Shown piece after piece: positions 48,176 to 56,672 of a DNA stretch of 64,000 bases. Position 1 is the first letter of the stretch, and each line of letters opens with the position of its first letter. The notes under the pieces are model-generated. The model was not told the DNA's origin, made no database searches, and was given only the letters and a program-made list of their open reading frames with translations. The translations under genes were made by a program, and so were the position numbers. Source of the stretch: Novosphingobium sp. B1 (GTDB lineage Bacteria > Pseudomonadota > Alphaproteobacteria > Sphingomonadales > Sphingomonadaceae); NCBI RefSeq assembly GCF_900176395.1, contig NZ_FWXL01000002.1, positions 434,001 to 498,000 of the forward strand, written 5' to 3'.

Positions 48176-50245
48176 TCACCTTACCGATAGCATATCGGCG
48201 GGCAAGCACGGTACGCCATCGGCAGTCCAGTCGATCTCGTAGGTCGCGGGCACCGGTATTGCGGCCTTCGTCCCGGCACCTTTTCCGGCAGGGTCGTACG
48301 TGATCCACGCCATGCTGTTATCGAACTTTGCAATGCGCGTGTTGTCGCGCCGCGCGTCTGCTGCAGGAAGTTCCGGTTTTTCAACTCTTGCACCACGTAC
48401 CATTCGCAAGGTGCCATCACGGACATCGAAAGCGCGGTAATATGTCCTTCCGAAGATGCTGGTGTCGATGTCGTCTTTGTGTGTCCAGTGTTCGGATCTG
48501 GTGTTAAGCGGCAGGCGCACCGAAGTAGCGCGGCAATCGAACTCGGGCTTCTTGTAGAACGGCAGATCCTGGTCCTGATCCGCGGGACGGACGCGCTTTT
48601 CCGGCGGATTGAAGCCACCGCCGGGCAACGCAAGGGATCGCATGCCATCGCCATCATCGCTCCAGTCGACCGTGCCCGAACCCTTCACCGACAGTACGCT
48701 GGCCTGCGTCTTCTGGTCATAACGCCATTCAACCGCGTCGATAGACTGCCAGGTATCGCCTATCGCGTTCTGCTGGAATGCAGTCAGCAATTGGTCTGGC
48801 GTCAGCGCTGAGAACTGGAATTGCTGCTTGAGCCCCTCGATGCCGCGCTTGATGGTCGTATTCGTGATGCGGGCTGGCTTGTCGAAGCCATCCCGGGCAT
48901 CGATCTCGAACAATGTCACTTCGTCGGGCCGCGCCTGGGGCTTCCAAGGCAATTGCTCGAGCGTTTTACCGGTCGCCGAAAGCGGGAGCACCCATTGGTA
49001 GGGCATGATCGGATCCTTGCCGGGCGGAACGACCGGTGGCAACGTGCCATCGAGCCAATAGGCCTTTCCACCAATCACTGCGCGGACAAGGACGTGATCG
49101 AACATTCGGGCGCTCGGCAGGCGAGCATCCAACCCGTCGTCGGCACCGCCGTTGTTCACCAGAACAGCTTCTGCCTCAATCTCGAATTCGTTCAGCATGG
49201 CAAGGAGAAGCGCGGTCTTTGCCTTGCAGTCACCATAGCGTTGTTGCCAGGTCGCTTCGGCGGAAGCCGGCGTAAGATTGCCTCCGTTGAGTCCAACGTA
49301 AATGTAGCGCACATCATGTTGGACGAGTTTCAAGGCAGCAGCGGCGCGCTCGAATGGATCAGCATGAGCCGCGGCGATGCGCGCTGCTTCGGCCTTTACG
49401 GTTGAATTGGAGGACAAGCGGGAGGAATTGGCGAAGATCGATGCGAAGCGACGCGACAGTGCTTGCCAGTCGGGAAAGCTGCTGTACTCGATCACGCGTT
49501 GCCACTGATAACGCGGCGGAGCATCCTTCGGTGGCGCGATCGTCGATGGATTGTCAAACCGGAAGTGCAACTGATTGCCGTGTTGTTCTGCCACAGCAGC
49601 CATTTCGGGCGTCATTTTGAGGTTCGGTTTCGCCTCATTCTCCCAACTAAGCATCAAATGATAACGGCCGGGCCCGGGCTGACCGCCAAGAAACAGCAAT
49701 CCTGCATCATCCTTGCCCAATGTCGGGTCGGTCGTGCGCATGGTAGCAGCAAATTCAAGCTCGTCGCCCACGCGCAAGTCGGGCACGCGCAACACAGCCG
49801 TCAGGATGCCATCGATCCGCGAGGCTTCGAGCTGATCTTCGCGGCGCAGCACCTCGAACGAAACTTTGCGCAGCACGTCAATCAGCTGGCCGTCACGATA
49901 GACATTTATCGCATGGACCGTGGGTGCGCCTGAAGCGGGGTTCCAGGCAAGCGAGAGATTTCCAGCCTCCAGCGCATTGGGATGCAGTATCTTGATCCGA
50001 TAGCCGGTGTAGACGAGCTGCCCCTTGCCATCGAGATGAACTTCAACATCCTGTCGCCGGATAAACGATGCGCCGCGGGCATCGGATGGTACGTCCAGCG
50101 GCTCGGATTGCGTGACCCATTTCGGCGGTGGCGACTGAAGAATCTGGTCAGCACTTGCCTGCGCCTCTGCACTTGCAAGCAAGGCCAACAGATATGCAGA
50201 ATTGGTTAGGCGCAAGGTTCCCCCCCTTTTAAAAAGTACGGCCAT
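48176..50245 (-). CDS. DUF3857/transglutaminase-like exported protein
   Basis: 689 residues from ATG 50245 (a second ATG lies one codon upstream; the longer frame to 50383 adds 45 residues of poor quality). A signal peptide-like N terminus (LRLTNSAYLLALLASAEAQA) is followed by the DUF3857 domain (residues ~55-260). A transglutaminase-like domain then carries the triad Cys339 in QRYGDCKAKT, His383 in MFDHVLV and Asp398 in YWLDGT. A C-terminal beta-rich part follows. All three catalytic residues are present. Such proteins are exported and thought to act on envelope proteins or peptides; the substrate is unknown. Confidence 0.88.
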   Translation of the reverse strand: MAVLFKRGGTLRLTNSAYLLALLASAEAQASADQILQSPPPKWVTQSEPLDVPSDARGASFIRRQDVEVHLDGKGQLVYTGYRIKILHPNALEAGNLSLAWNPASGAPTVHAINVYRDGQLIDVLRKVSFEVLRREDQLEASRIDGILTAVLRVPDLRVGDELEFAATMRTTDPTLGKDDAGLLFLGGQPGPGRYHLMLSWENEAKPNLKMTPEMAAVAEQHGNQLHFRFDNPSTIAPPKDAPPRYQWQRVIEYSSFPDWQALSRRFASIFANSSRLSSNSTVKAEAARIAAAHADPFERAAAALKLVQHDVRYIYVGLNGGNLTPASAEATWQQRYGDCKAKTALLLAMLNEFEIEAEAVLVNNGGADDGLDARLPSARMFDHVLVRAVIGGKAYWLDGTLPPVVPPGKDPIMPYQWVLPLSATGKTLEQLPWKPQARPDEVTLFEIDARDGFDKPARITNTTIKRGIEGLKQQFQFSALTPDQLLTAFQQNAIGDTWQSIDAVEWRYDQKTQASVLSVKGSGTVDWSDDGDGMRSLALPGGGFNPPEKRVRPADQDQDLPFYKKPEFDCRATSVRLPLNTRSEHWTHKDDIDTSIFGRTYYRAFDVRDGTLRMVRGARVEKPELPAADARRDNTRIAKFDNSMAWITYDPAGKGAGTKAAIPVPATYEIDWTADGVPCLPADMLSVR

Positions 50246-50478
50246 CATGTCGCCCGCAACTTGAAGCGCAAGCAGATCGTTTTTTTCAGCAGATCTTTCA
50301 TGCGACCAAAATCGCAAAGCCCCGCATTGGCGAAGGCTATTCATGTGTAGTTTCTTGGCCATTGGGCACACCTGCGGACACAAAAACGGTTTACATTGTA
50401 TTTTTCGTCATCAGGCGTCCTTTGGGGTCGATTGGTGATCTTCTGGACATGTGCCCGCTAATCGCAAAAGCCTTTATA

Positions 50479-50504
50479 TGCCTCAGCCCGTCAATTTTGA
50501 GGCA
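50479..50504. terminator. Hairpin at the 3' end of the LysR gene
   Basis: tgcctca (50479-50485) and tgaggca (50498-50504) form a perfect 7-bp stem with a 12-base loop overlapping the LysR stop codon (minus strand). A modest AT-rich stretch (tataaaggctttt) follows in the direction of transcription. It may be a weak terminator. Confidence 0.3.
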
Positions 50505-51430
50505 CATATTTCGGTCAGGAAATCGAGGAACACCTCAAGGCGTTTTAGGTTGGCCGCCGGTTCTGAATAGACCGCATGAACCGGGAGAGGGGGCGTGGTC
50601 AGTGCTTCGGAGAACAGAGAAACAGCACGACCCGCTGCAATATCATCATCGATCATGTAATCGGAAAATTGCTGGTATCCGCATCCTGCCAGCACCAGCG
50701 CGCGCACTGCTTCTCCGTTCTCGGCATGTACTGCGGCGGGCGGGCGCATTGCTTTGACTCGCCCCCTGAACCACCAGTCATTATTCCGCGAGGGATTCAC
50801 GTATCGCACTTGCTGACGAGTCGCCAATTCGTCGATCGTGCGCGGCTGACCATCCTCCGCGATCCGCGATGGCGCTGTTATCAGGCGCCAGGCCGCCTCA
50901 CCAAGTTTACGATGGCGTAGCTCGGAATCGGGGAGGTCACCAAATCGGATCGCGATGTCGGCATGAGCGCCGATCAGGTCAACCACGTTGTCGGTCATGT
51001 CGAGCGTGAGCTCGATAGCAGGATAGCGAAGATGAAATTCCGGCATCCGTGGAATCAGTACATGCAGCATGAATGGCACCGGCGCGTTTACCCTGACTAT
51101 GCCGGCAGGCGCCCTTGCCGCGGATCGTTGATCCAGAAGCTGCTCCGTGCTGCTGAGGATCGCTCTGGCCCGAGCCAGAACTGTCGCTCCTTCCTCCGTA
51201 AGCACGACCCGGCGCGTCGTTCTTCTCAAAAGCCTGAACGACAGCCGTGCCTCAAGCTTGGCAACGGCACGGCTGAGCGATGAAGGCGCTACATCCAGCC
51301 GGCGTCCCGCCTCGGCAAAGCCACCGTCTTCTGAAACGGCGACAAATGCAGCCAGTTCTTTAAGATCTGGCAATTCATGCGATATTGGCAATGGTCCAGT
51401 GCTCTCGATGCGCTTTTTGCAGCAATGCAT
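50483..51430 (-). CDS. LysR-family transcriptional regulator
   Basis: 315 residues from ATG 51430; ATG 51451 (seven residues longer) has a better purine-rich upstream region and is equally possible. The HTH is clear: LKELAAFVAVSEDGGFAEAG followed by RRLDVAPSSLSRAVAKLEAR. The effector domain begins near residue 95 (GIVRVNAPVPFMLHVLIPRM) and includes HADIAIRFGDLPDSELRHRK, of the CrgA/AaeR-like subgroup. It is divergent from an MFS efflux gene 58 bp away and most likely controls it. Confidence 0.92.
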   Translation of the reverse strand: MHCCKKRIESTGPLPISHELPDLKELAAFVAVSEDGGFAEAGRRLDVAPSSLSRAVAKLEARLSFRLLRRTTRRVVLTEEGATVLARARAILSSTEQLLDQRSAARAPAGIVRVNAPVPFMLHVLIPRMPEFHLRYPAIELTLDMTDNVVDLIGAHADIAIRFGDLPDSELRHRKLGEAAWRLITAPSRIAEDGQPRTIDELATRQQVRYVNPSRNNDWWFRGRVKAMRPPAAVHAENGEAVRALVLAGCGYQQFSDYMIDDDIAAGRAVSLFSEALTTPPLPVHAVYSEPAANLKRLEVFLDFLTEICASKLTG

Positions 51431-51488
51431 CGAAACTAGATCCGGTTCCATGTTCTCGATCCTGCCGGATCGCAGTGGAGCCATAATC

Positions 51489-52715
51489 ATGTTTTCAGGT
51501 AAGAACGCGATGCCGCTTGCATTGTGGGCGCTGACCATCAGCGCCTTTGCGGTCGGTACAACCGAATTCGTCATCGTGGGTCTGATTCCCACAATTGCAG
51601 CCGATCTTGGCGTTTCCCTTCCATCTGCCGGACTACTGGTCAGCCTCTATGCGCTTGGCGTCACGATTGGTGCGCCCGTCCTCACGGCCCTGACCGGCAA
51701 GATGCCACGCAAGACTTTGCTGCTTTCGCTGTTGGTCCTGTTCACGATCGGCAATCTCTTTGCTGCCCTTGCGCCGGGTTACTACGCGCTTATCGCCGCT
51801 CGCTTCATCACCGGTCTTGCGCATGGTGTGTTCTTCGCAATCGCATCCACGATCGCGACCAGGCTCGTCCGGCCCGAGAAAGCCTCATCGGCCATTGCGA
51901 TCGTCTTCCTCGGACTGACCGTCGCCTTGGTCACTGGCGTGCCCTTGGGTACGTGGATCGGTCAGACATTCGGTTGGCAATCTACCTTTCTGGGCGTCGT
52001 AGCGCTTGCCTTGATCGGCCTCGCGTCGAGCGCTCTGCTCGTTCCGTCTGACCTAGCACTGGACGAGCCTGCGACCTTGCGTCAGCAGGCACAGGTCCTC
52101 ACGGCCCCTCGCTTGCTGCTGGTCTATCTGATCACTGCGGTCGGCTATGGCGGCAACTTCATTGCCTTCACGTATCTCACGCCGATGCTGACCGACGTGA
52201 CCGGCCTTGGTGCGGGGGCCGTCAGTCTAGTGATCCTTCTCTACGGCATGTCGGTCGCGGTCGGAAACATAGTGGGCGGAAAGCTGTCCGACCGTATCGG
52301 TCCTGTCGCGGCCCTGACGATCATTTTTGCAGGCCTTGCCTTATCACTGCTGCTTCTTGGTCTTGGCCTTGCATCGGCATTGGCAGCGGTCGCAGTGAGC
52401 CTGTTCTGGGGTGGCTTCGCCTTCGGCAACGTGCCACCGCTGCAGTCCTACGTTGTCGAGATCGCGCGCGATGTTGCTCCCAAGGCTGTGGATGTCGCCT
52501 CAGGGCTCAACATCGGTGCGTTCAACCTTGGCATTGCGATCGGGGCATGGGTTGGGGGCCTCGTGGTCGAGGAATTGGGGTTGCGGGCAACGCCATTTGT
52601 TGGGGCCGCTATCGTCGCCTTCGGCATCATCTTGACCCGCTGCAGCGGCGCGATTGAAGATCGCGCCCACCGCTGCCGCAATAATGGCGTGGACGTATGC
52701 GGTGGGTTTGTGTGA
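51489..52715 (+). CDS. MFS efflux transporter (DHA1, AraJ/SotB-like)
   Basis: 408 residues from ATG 51489. Twelve hydrophobic segments are seen, with DHA1 features: FAVGTTEFVIVGLIPTIAAD in TM1, the motif A region APVLTALTGKMPRKTLLLSL and motif C VALVTGVPLGTWIGQTFGW in TM5. Typical members export sugars, arabinose analogues or drugs. After the last helix (AAIVAFGIILTR) there is a 23-residue tail rich in Cys and Arg that I do not see in relatives; a late frameshift could have replaced a shorter native end. The divergent LysR gene is the probable regulator. Confidence 0.88.
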   Translation: MFSGKNAMPLALWALTISAFAVGTTEFVIVGLIPTIAADLGVSLPSAGLLVSLYALGVTIGAPVLTALTGKMPRKTLLLSLLVLFTIGNLFAALAPGYYALIAARFITGLAHGVFFAIASTIATRLVRPEKASSAIAIVFLGLTVALVTGVPLGTWIGQTFGWQSTFLGVVALALIGLASSALLVPSDLALDEPATLRQQAQVLTAPRLLLVYLITAVGYGGNFIAFTYLTPMLTDVTGLGAGAVSLVILLYGMSVAVGNIVGGKLSDRIGPVAALTIIFAGLALSLLLLGLGLASALAAVAVSLFWGGFAFGNVPPLQSYVVEIARDVAPKAVDVASGLNIGAFNLGIAIGAWVGGLVVEELGLRATPFVGAAIVAFGIILTRCSGAIEDRAHRCRNNGVDVCGGFV

Positions 52716-53197
52716 CCTTAGCATAACTTGATTGTGTGATTACGCGGTACGGGAAATCGAACGATGGACAGTGGCTCATCGCTCGATTGCAATGCTGACA
52801 AAGAACCTTCGGTGATCTCCATAACGAAGGAAACGTGTGCTCATGGGCTGTATCGCTTCGCTTCGAGAACAGCCCAAATCATGACAGCGTGGACTTGAAA
52901 CGAGGGAGGGTCAGAGCAGGCCTGTAGGCCTCACGCCCTCAATTTTACGCGTATGCGGAGCAGCAGATTGAGGTTGTCGGAGATCAGCAGGTACGCAAGC
53001 CAGATCGAAATGCTGATAGTGTGTTAAGTAGCGCTGAGAATTGACCAAGGAAGGGGCTTTGATTGCAAAGTCCTGACCGAGGGCGCGGCAACGAAATCCA
53101 ATGACGTCTTGATTTGGGCTGTCATGATGTGAAAGCCGGCCTCTACGACGGTGCCGTAAAATCCATCGAAGATTTCGACGCTTAGGCGATGAGGGGG
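52716..53197. other. 482-bp intergenic region without recognisable gene
   Basis: Lower GC than the surroundings. No open frame with convincing protein features. cagcccaaatc and atcatgacagc at 52870-52888 both recur inverted at 53111-53129, but no transposon ends or target duplication are recognisable. Confidence 0.5.
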
Positions 53198-54871
53198 TCA
53201 GCCATCCCCCTCCGGATCTACCGCCGCCTGCTGGCCTGCTGCGGCGGGTACAATCGGTGCTGCCTTGACCAGCCCCTCCAGCGAGCCGCCGTCCAGCCCC
53301 AGTTCCCTCATCAAGCCATCGATGATTGGCGCCTGCGCGCGATAGCTCAGCGCGGCGGTCAAAGCATCGCTGGCAAGGTTGCCATTCGATGCGGCCTCCC
53401 CGTTGCCACCCGAACCGCTCGACGAGCGCGTCAGCCCATCGACTTGGACAATCTTGATCGAATCGATCGCTTCGAGAGGCTTTGCCGACTCGCGCACCAG
53501 TTCGGGTAATACTTTGAGCAGCGCCACCTTGGTCTGCAACGAGATCTGGTCGGACGAGAGCAGGTTCGCCGCTTCGTTGATCGCGCGCTGGCCCGCTGCT
53601 TCCACTTCGAATCGCACTCGCGCGGCTTCCGAGCGTAATTTTTCCGCCTCGGCCTCGCCTTCTGCTTCAAGCCGCGCGGCTTCGGCACGGTTGGCGGCGG
53701 CGGCCTTCTCGGCTTCGGCTTCCACCTTCACCCGGATCGCGTCACGCTCGGCCGCCTTGGAAGCTTCGATAAGTTCGATGCGCTTGCCGCGCTCGGCAAC
53801 CTCGGTTTCGCGCGAGGTCGTCACCTGTTCCTCGGCAGCGACCGCCTTGGCGCGCGCCTCGTCGGCCTCGGCCTTGGCCTGGCTTTCCTGGCGGCTCTTG
53901 TTCTGGATCGCGATCTGCTGTTCCTGCCGTGCGATCTCGATCGCCTGCTGTTGCGCAATGCGCGCCTGTTGCACCGCGCGGTCGGCCTCGATCTGCTGGC
54001 TGTCGACCAGCTTCTTGGCCTCGATCCGTGCAGCTTCCGCTTCCTGATTGCGAAGCGACTGTTCGCGCGCCACTTCCGCCGCCTGCTCGGCGCGCCGCAT
54101 CTCGATCTCACGCTCCTGCTCCAGCCGGGCAAATTCGTTGTCGCGCTTGATCTTAAGCGACTGCTGCTCGGCCTCGAGATTCTTCAGCTCGATCTGCACG
54201 CGCGTGTCCTGCTCGATGTCGTTGCGCGCCTTCTTGCGCAGTTCGATCTGCTCAGTCAGCTTCGTCAGGCCCTCGGCGTCGAAGGCATTGTTAGCGTTGA
54301 AGTGCTCGATGCTGGTCTGGTCAAGCCCGGTCAGCGAGACCGATTCAAGTTCGAGCCCATTCATTGCAAGGTCGTTCGAGGATACCTGTTGTACCTTCTG
54401 CACGAAGTCGGCGCGCTGTTCGTGCAGCTGGTTCATCGTCATGCCGGCCGCGACCGAGCGCAGTGCGTCGACGAACTTGCCCTCGACCAGATCCTTCAGC
54501 GCTTCGGGCTGCATAGTGCGCATGCCCAGCGTCTGCGCGGCCATGGCGATGGCTCCGGCATCCGGCCGCACGCGCACGTAGAATTCGGCCTTCACGTCGA
54601 TCCGCAAGCGGTCGAGCGTGATTAGCGCGTCTGTGTTCTTGCGCTCCACGGCAAGGCGCACGGTGTTCATGTTCACCGGCATCGTCTCGTGCAGCACCGG
54701 TAGCACCAGTGCGCCACCGTTGATTACCACCTTCTCTCCGCCGAAGCCGGTTCGCACGAAACCCACTTCCTTGGTCGCTCGGCGATAGAGCCGGGTCAAG
54801 GTGAAGGCGATCACCAGCAGGAGCGCAAGGCCAGTGCCCGCATAGATGCCGATGGGAACAAGCTGGTTCAT
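53198..54871 (-). CDS. Flotillin-like SPFH-domain membrane protein (YqiK family)
   Basis: 557 residues. One N-terminal membrane segment (IGIYAGTGLALLLVIAFTLT) is followed by an SPFH/band-7 domain (residues ~35-210, GGALVLPVLHETMPVNMNTV). A long charged coiled coil (residues ~215-430, rich in Ala, Glu, Arg and Gln) and a flotillin-type C-terminal part (VALLKVLPELVRESAKPLEA then IDSIKIVQVDGL) follow. Such proteins oligomerise and mark membrane microdomains. It lies 35 bp downstream of the YqiJ-like gene, the arrangement of the E. coli yqiJK pair. Confidence 0.92.
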   Translation of the reverse strand: MNQLVPIGIYAGTGLALLLVIAFTLTRLYRRATKEVGFVRTGFGGEKVVINGGALVLPVLHETMPVNMNTVRLAVERKNTDALITLDRLRIDVKAEFYVRVRPDAGAIAMAAQTLGMRTMQPEALKDLVEGKFVDALRSVAAGMTMNQLHEQRADFVQKVQQVSSNDLAMNGLELESVSLTGLDQTSIEHFNANNAFDAEGLTKLTEQIELRKKARNDIEQDTRVQIELKNLEAEQQSLKIKRDNEFARLEQEREIEMRRAEQAAEVAREQSLRNQEAEAARIEAKKLVDSQQIEADRAVQQARIAQQQAIEIARQEQQIAIQNKSRQESQAKAEADEARAKAVAAEEQVTTSRETEVAERGKRIELIEASKAAERDAIRVKVEAEAEKAAAANRAEAARLEAEGEAEAEKLRSEAARVRFEVEAAGQRAINEAANLLSSDQISLQTKVALLKVLPELVRESAKPLEAIDSIKIVQVDGLTRSSSGSGGNGEAASNGNLASDALTAALSYRAQAPIIDGLMRELGLDGGSLEGLVKAAPIVPAAAGQQAAVDPEGDG

Positions 54872-54906
54872 GTCAGTCTCCGAGGAGGAAGAAATCCGGT
54901 GTAAGT

Positions 54907-55521
54907 TCAGTTTGCAAGGCGCAGCGGGCCATCGACCGCAATCGCGTAAAAGGTCTCGCCTTCGCGATGGACGAGCAGGACCTCACAGCCTTCGGCCAAG
55001 GTGGCTGTGTCTTCGTGGGGTTCGACCATGACGAGATGGACCTGTCCGTGAATGTCTCGCACCTGCGCCCGCGCCGCGCTGCCACGCATGGCGCGCCCGA
55101 TCTGGATTGTGCCCTTGCGCCCGAGCAGGGCGTCGACCGGTACGGCGGTGGTTTCGTCATGCGGCCAGACACGCCCTACCAGCCGAGTAATGACGGCATT
55201 CACTGGCCAGGCAGCCAGCAGCCCCATCGCGGTCGCTGCGCCAGGGCCGAACGGCGCGCCGAAGAACGAGGTCACCAGCTCCTGCAGCGACAAGCCGACG
55301 AGTCCGAAGGTCGCAAGAAAGAACGAGAGCCACACCACGAACGGCAGTGTGCCCAACCCGGTCACGCTGGCCAGCACTGACCCCGCATCAAGGTCGGCGT
55401 CGTGCCCATCGGCGTCGCCCAGAAAATCCGATACTCCCGTAATTTGCACTATCACCAGCAGCGCCAGCAGGGCCAGCGCAACTGCAAACGGCAGATTTTC
55501 GGGGGCTAGCAGCCCGCCCAT
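54907..55521 (-). CDS. YqiJ-like membrane protein (NfeD/OB-fold type)
   Basis: 204 residues. Three or so membrane segments (PFAVALALLALLVIVQITGV, then LPFVVWLSFFLATFGLVGLS, and GAATAMGLLAAWPVNAVITR) are followed by a small beta-rich C-terminal OB-like domain (VDALLGRKGTIQIGRAMRGS through EVLLVHREGETFYAI). NfeD-type proteins partner with SPFH proteins, and the flotillin gene follows in the same direction. The acidic stretch DADGHDADLDAGS between the first two helices is unusual for its charge and may be periplasmic or cytoplasmic. Confidence 0.85.
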   Translation of the reverse strand: MGGLLAPENLPFAVALALLALLVIVQITGVSDFLGDADGHDADLDAGSVLASVTGLGTLPFVVWLSFFLATFGLVGLSLQELVTSFFGAPFGPGAATAMGLLAAWPVNAVITRLVGRVWPHDETTAVPVDALLGRKGTIQIGRAMRGSAARAQVRDIHGQVHLVMVEPHEDTATLAEGCEVLLVHREGETFYAIAVDGPLRLAN

Positions 55522-56028
55522 CGCAGAACTCCCCTACAGGCCTCGGATCATGGCAACCACGGCGAGCGGCGCAAGCGGAATCGGACATGGACAGCTCTGA
55601 TTTTTTGCCGGATCGGAAGAGTCAGGGGGGGCGCGAAATTGGGTAACTCTGCGTTCACGACCATCGTGAGCAGGTGCGAGCCGATCGCCACAGATTGGCG
55701 CTTTGGCGCACAGTCATGCGCCAGCGGGCTGAGAGGCGTGGGATGTCCGCCGACGGATCAACGTTCGGGGTTAAAGTGATATATTTCTACCGTTTGGGCG
55801 TGGAGCGCTCACGATCCCAATTCTAGGTTGAGTAGATCTCAATCTCAGCCTGTCCCAGCGCAATGTCGCAAGCTGCCAATCCCGGTCGTCGAATTTTGTA
55901 GGAGAAGATCAATCGTGACACTTTGCCCTCGGACAAAGTGTCACAGGGGACAAATGTGCAGTTATCGGGTCGGGCGGTCGCATGGGGGATTCACAAGAAT
56001 CCTGTTATGTGCTTTGTTGAATCACGTA
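55522..56028. promoter_or_regulatory. 507-bp control region upstream of the winged-helix-like gene
   Basis: No convincing gene; the frame open from 55828 into the downstream gene has no family resemblance or good start before 56029. It contains the perfect inverted repeat at 55915-55944 with an adjacent partial copy (ggggacaaatgtg), and the divergent promoter of the YqiJ/flotillin pair must also lie here. Confidence 0.45.
55915..55944. promoter_or_regulatory. Perfect 11-bp inverted repeat, candidate operator
   Basis: gtgacactttg (55915-55925) and caaagtgtcac (55934-55944) are exact reverse complements around an 8-base spacer. It lies about 85 bp before the gene at 56029. A related half copy, ggggacaaatgtg, follows at 55946-55958. 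It could be an operator or an RNA hairpin; there is no T tail, which argues against a terminator. Confidence 0.55.
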
Positions 56029-56634
56029 ATGTTCCACACCAACGCCTTTCAGCCGCAAGATGCCGGAACATCCCCATCGGCCCGATCCGATGTGTCGGTC
56101 TTGCTGGACATGCTGGCCCAGGTCAGCTCGCGGCCGCGCTACGCTTTCATGCTGCTAAGCCTCATTGCCGAAGTGGCTGACACTGCGGGCGAGGCGGGCC
56201 CCTTCGTGCGGCGCGGGGCCGGGATGGTGACCTTGCGGGACTGGCTGTGCGACAGTCTGGCCCCCATGGGCAACCGCGATCCTCGCCGCAGCGCTCTGGC
56301 TGAACGGGTCCGGTCTGACCTCATCCTCGAGGGTACCATGCCCGAAGATCCGGCTGACGCCGCCAGTGCCATTGAAGCCGAGGTCCGCGCGAGGGTGCGT
56401 GCCTCGGGCAAGACCAACCTCAGCCGCGCCGTGTCGGAACTCGTCGGCGCTGGCCTGCTGCGCCGCTACTACAAGGGCTATGCCGTGGATCATGAGAACC
56501 GTGGCGGCCAGCGTCACGCCGTCTACGTGCTCCAGGGCGCGTCGCGCTGCCTGCTGGCCAAGCGGCCGGCTGCCCCGCCAGCGAAGCGATCAGTGCGGCA
56601 GCCCCCCCGGCAGGGTGAGTTACGCTTCGCTTGA
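56029..56634 (+). CDS. Unrecognised protein with winged-helix-like C-terminal region
   Basis: 201 residues from ATG 56029. The N terminus is unstructured by composition. Residues ~22-75 are helical (SVLLDMLAQVSSRPRYAFML then LSLIAEVADT), followed by LRDWLCDSLAPMGNRDPRRS. Residues ~118-147 have the shape of a DNA-recognition helix pair (GKTNLSRAVSELVGAGLLRR), and residues 148-168 a wing (YYKGYAVDHENRGGQRHAVY). The C-terminal tail is Pro/Arg-rich. I recognise no named family. A perfect inverted repeat lies just upstream, so an autoregulated DNA-binding protein is plausible; that is inference. A SLC13 gene starts 38 bp downstream. Confidence 0.65.
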   Translation: MFHTNAFQPQDAGTSPSARSDVSVLLDMLAQVSSRPRYAFMLLSLIAEVADTAGEAGPFVRRGAGMVTLRDWLCDSLAPMGNRDPRRSALAERVRSDLILEGTMPEDPADAASAIEAEVRARVRASGKTNLSRAVSELVGAGLLRRYYKGYAVDHENRGGQRHAVYVLQGASRCLLAKRPAAPPAKRSVRQPPRQGELRFA

Positions 56635-56672
56635 AGGGAACCTGGCGGCGGTGCCGTTCATTCTGAACGGCA

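Noticed and set aside
50249..50482. Possible small gene between the transglutaminase-like protein and LysR
   Set aside because: AT-richer than the surroundings with no convincing open frame; more likely a promoter region.
52870..53129. Two 11-bp words repeated in inverted orientation 240 bp apart, considered as insertion-sequence ends
   Set aside because: No transposase remnant, no target duplication and the words overlap each other at both places; could be chance in a short gap.
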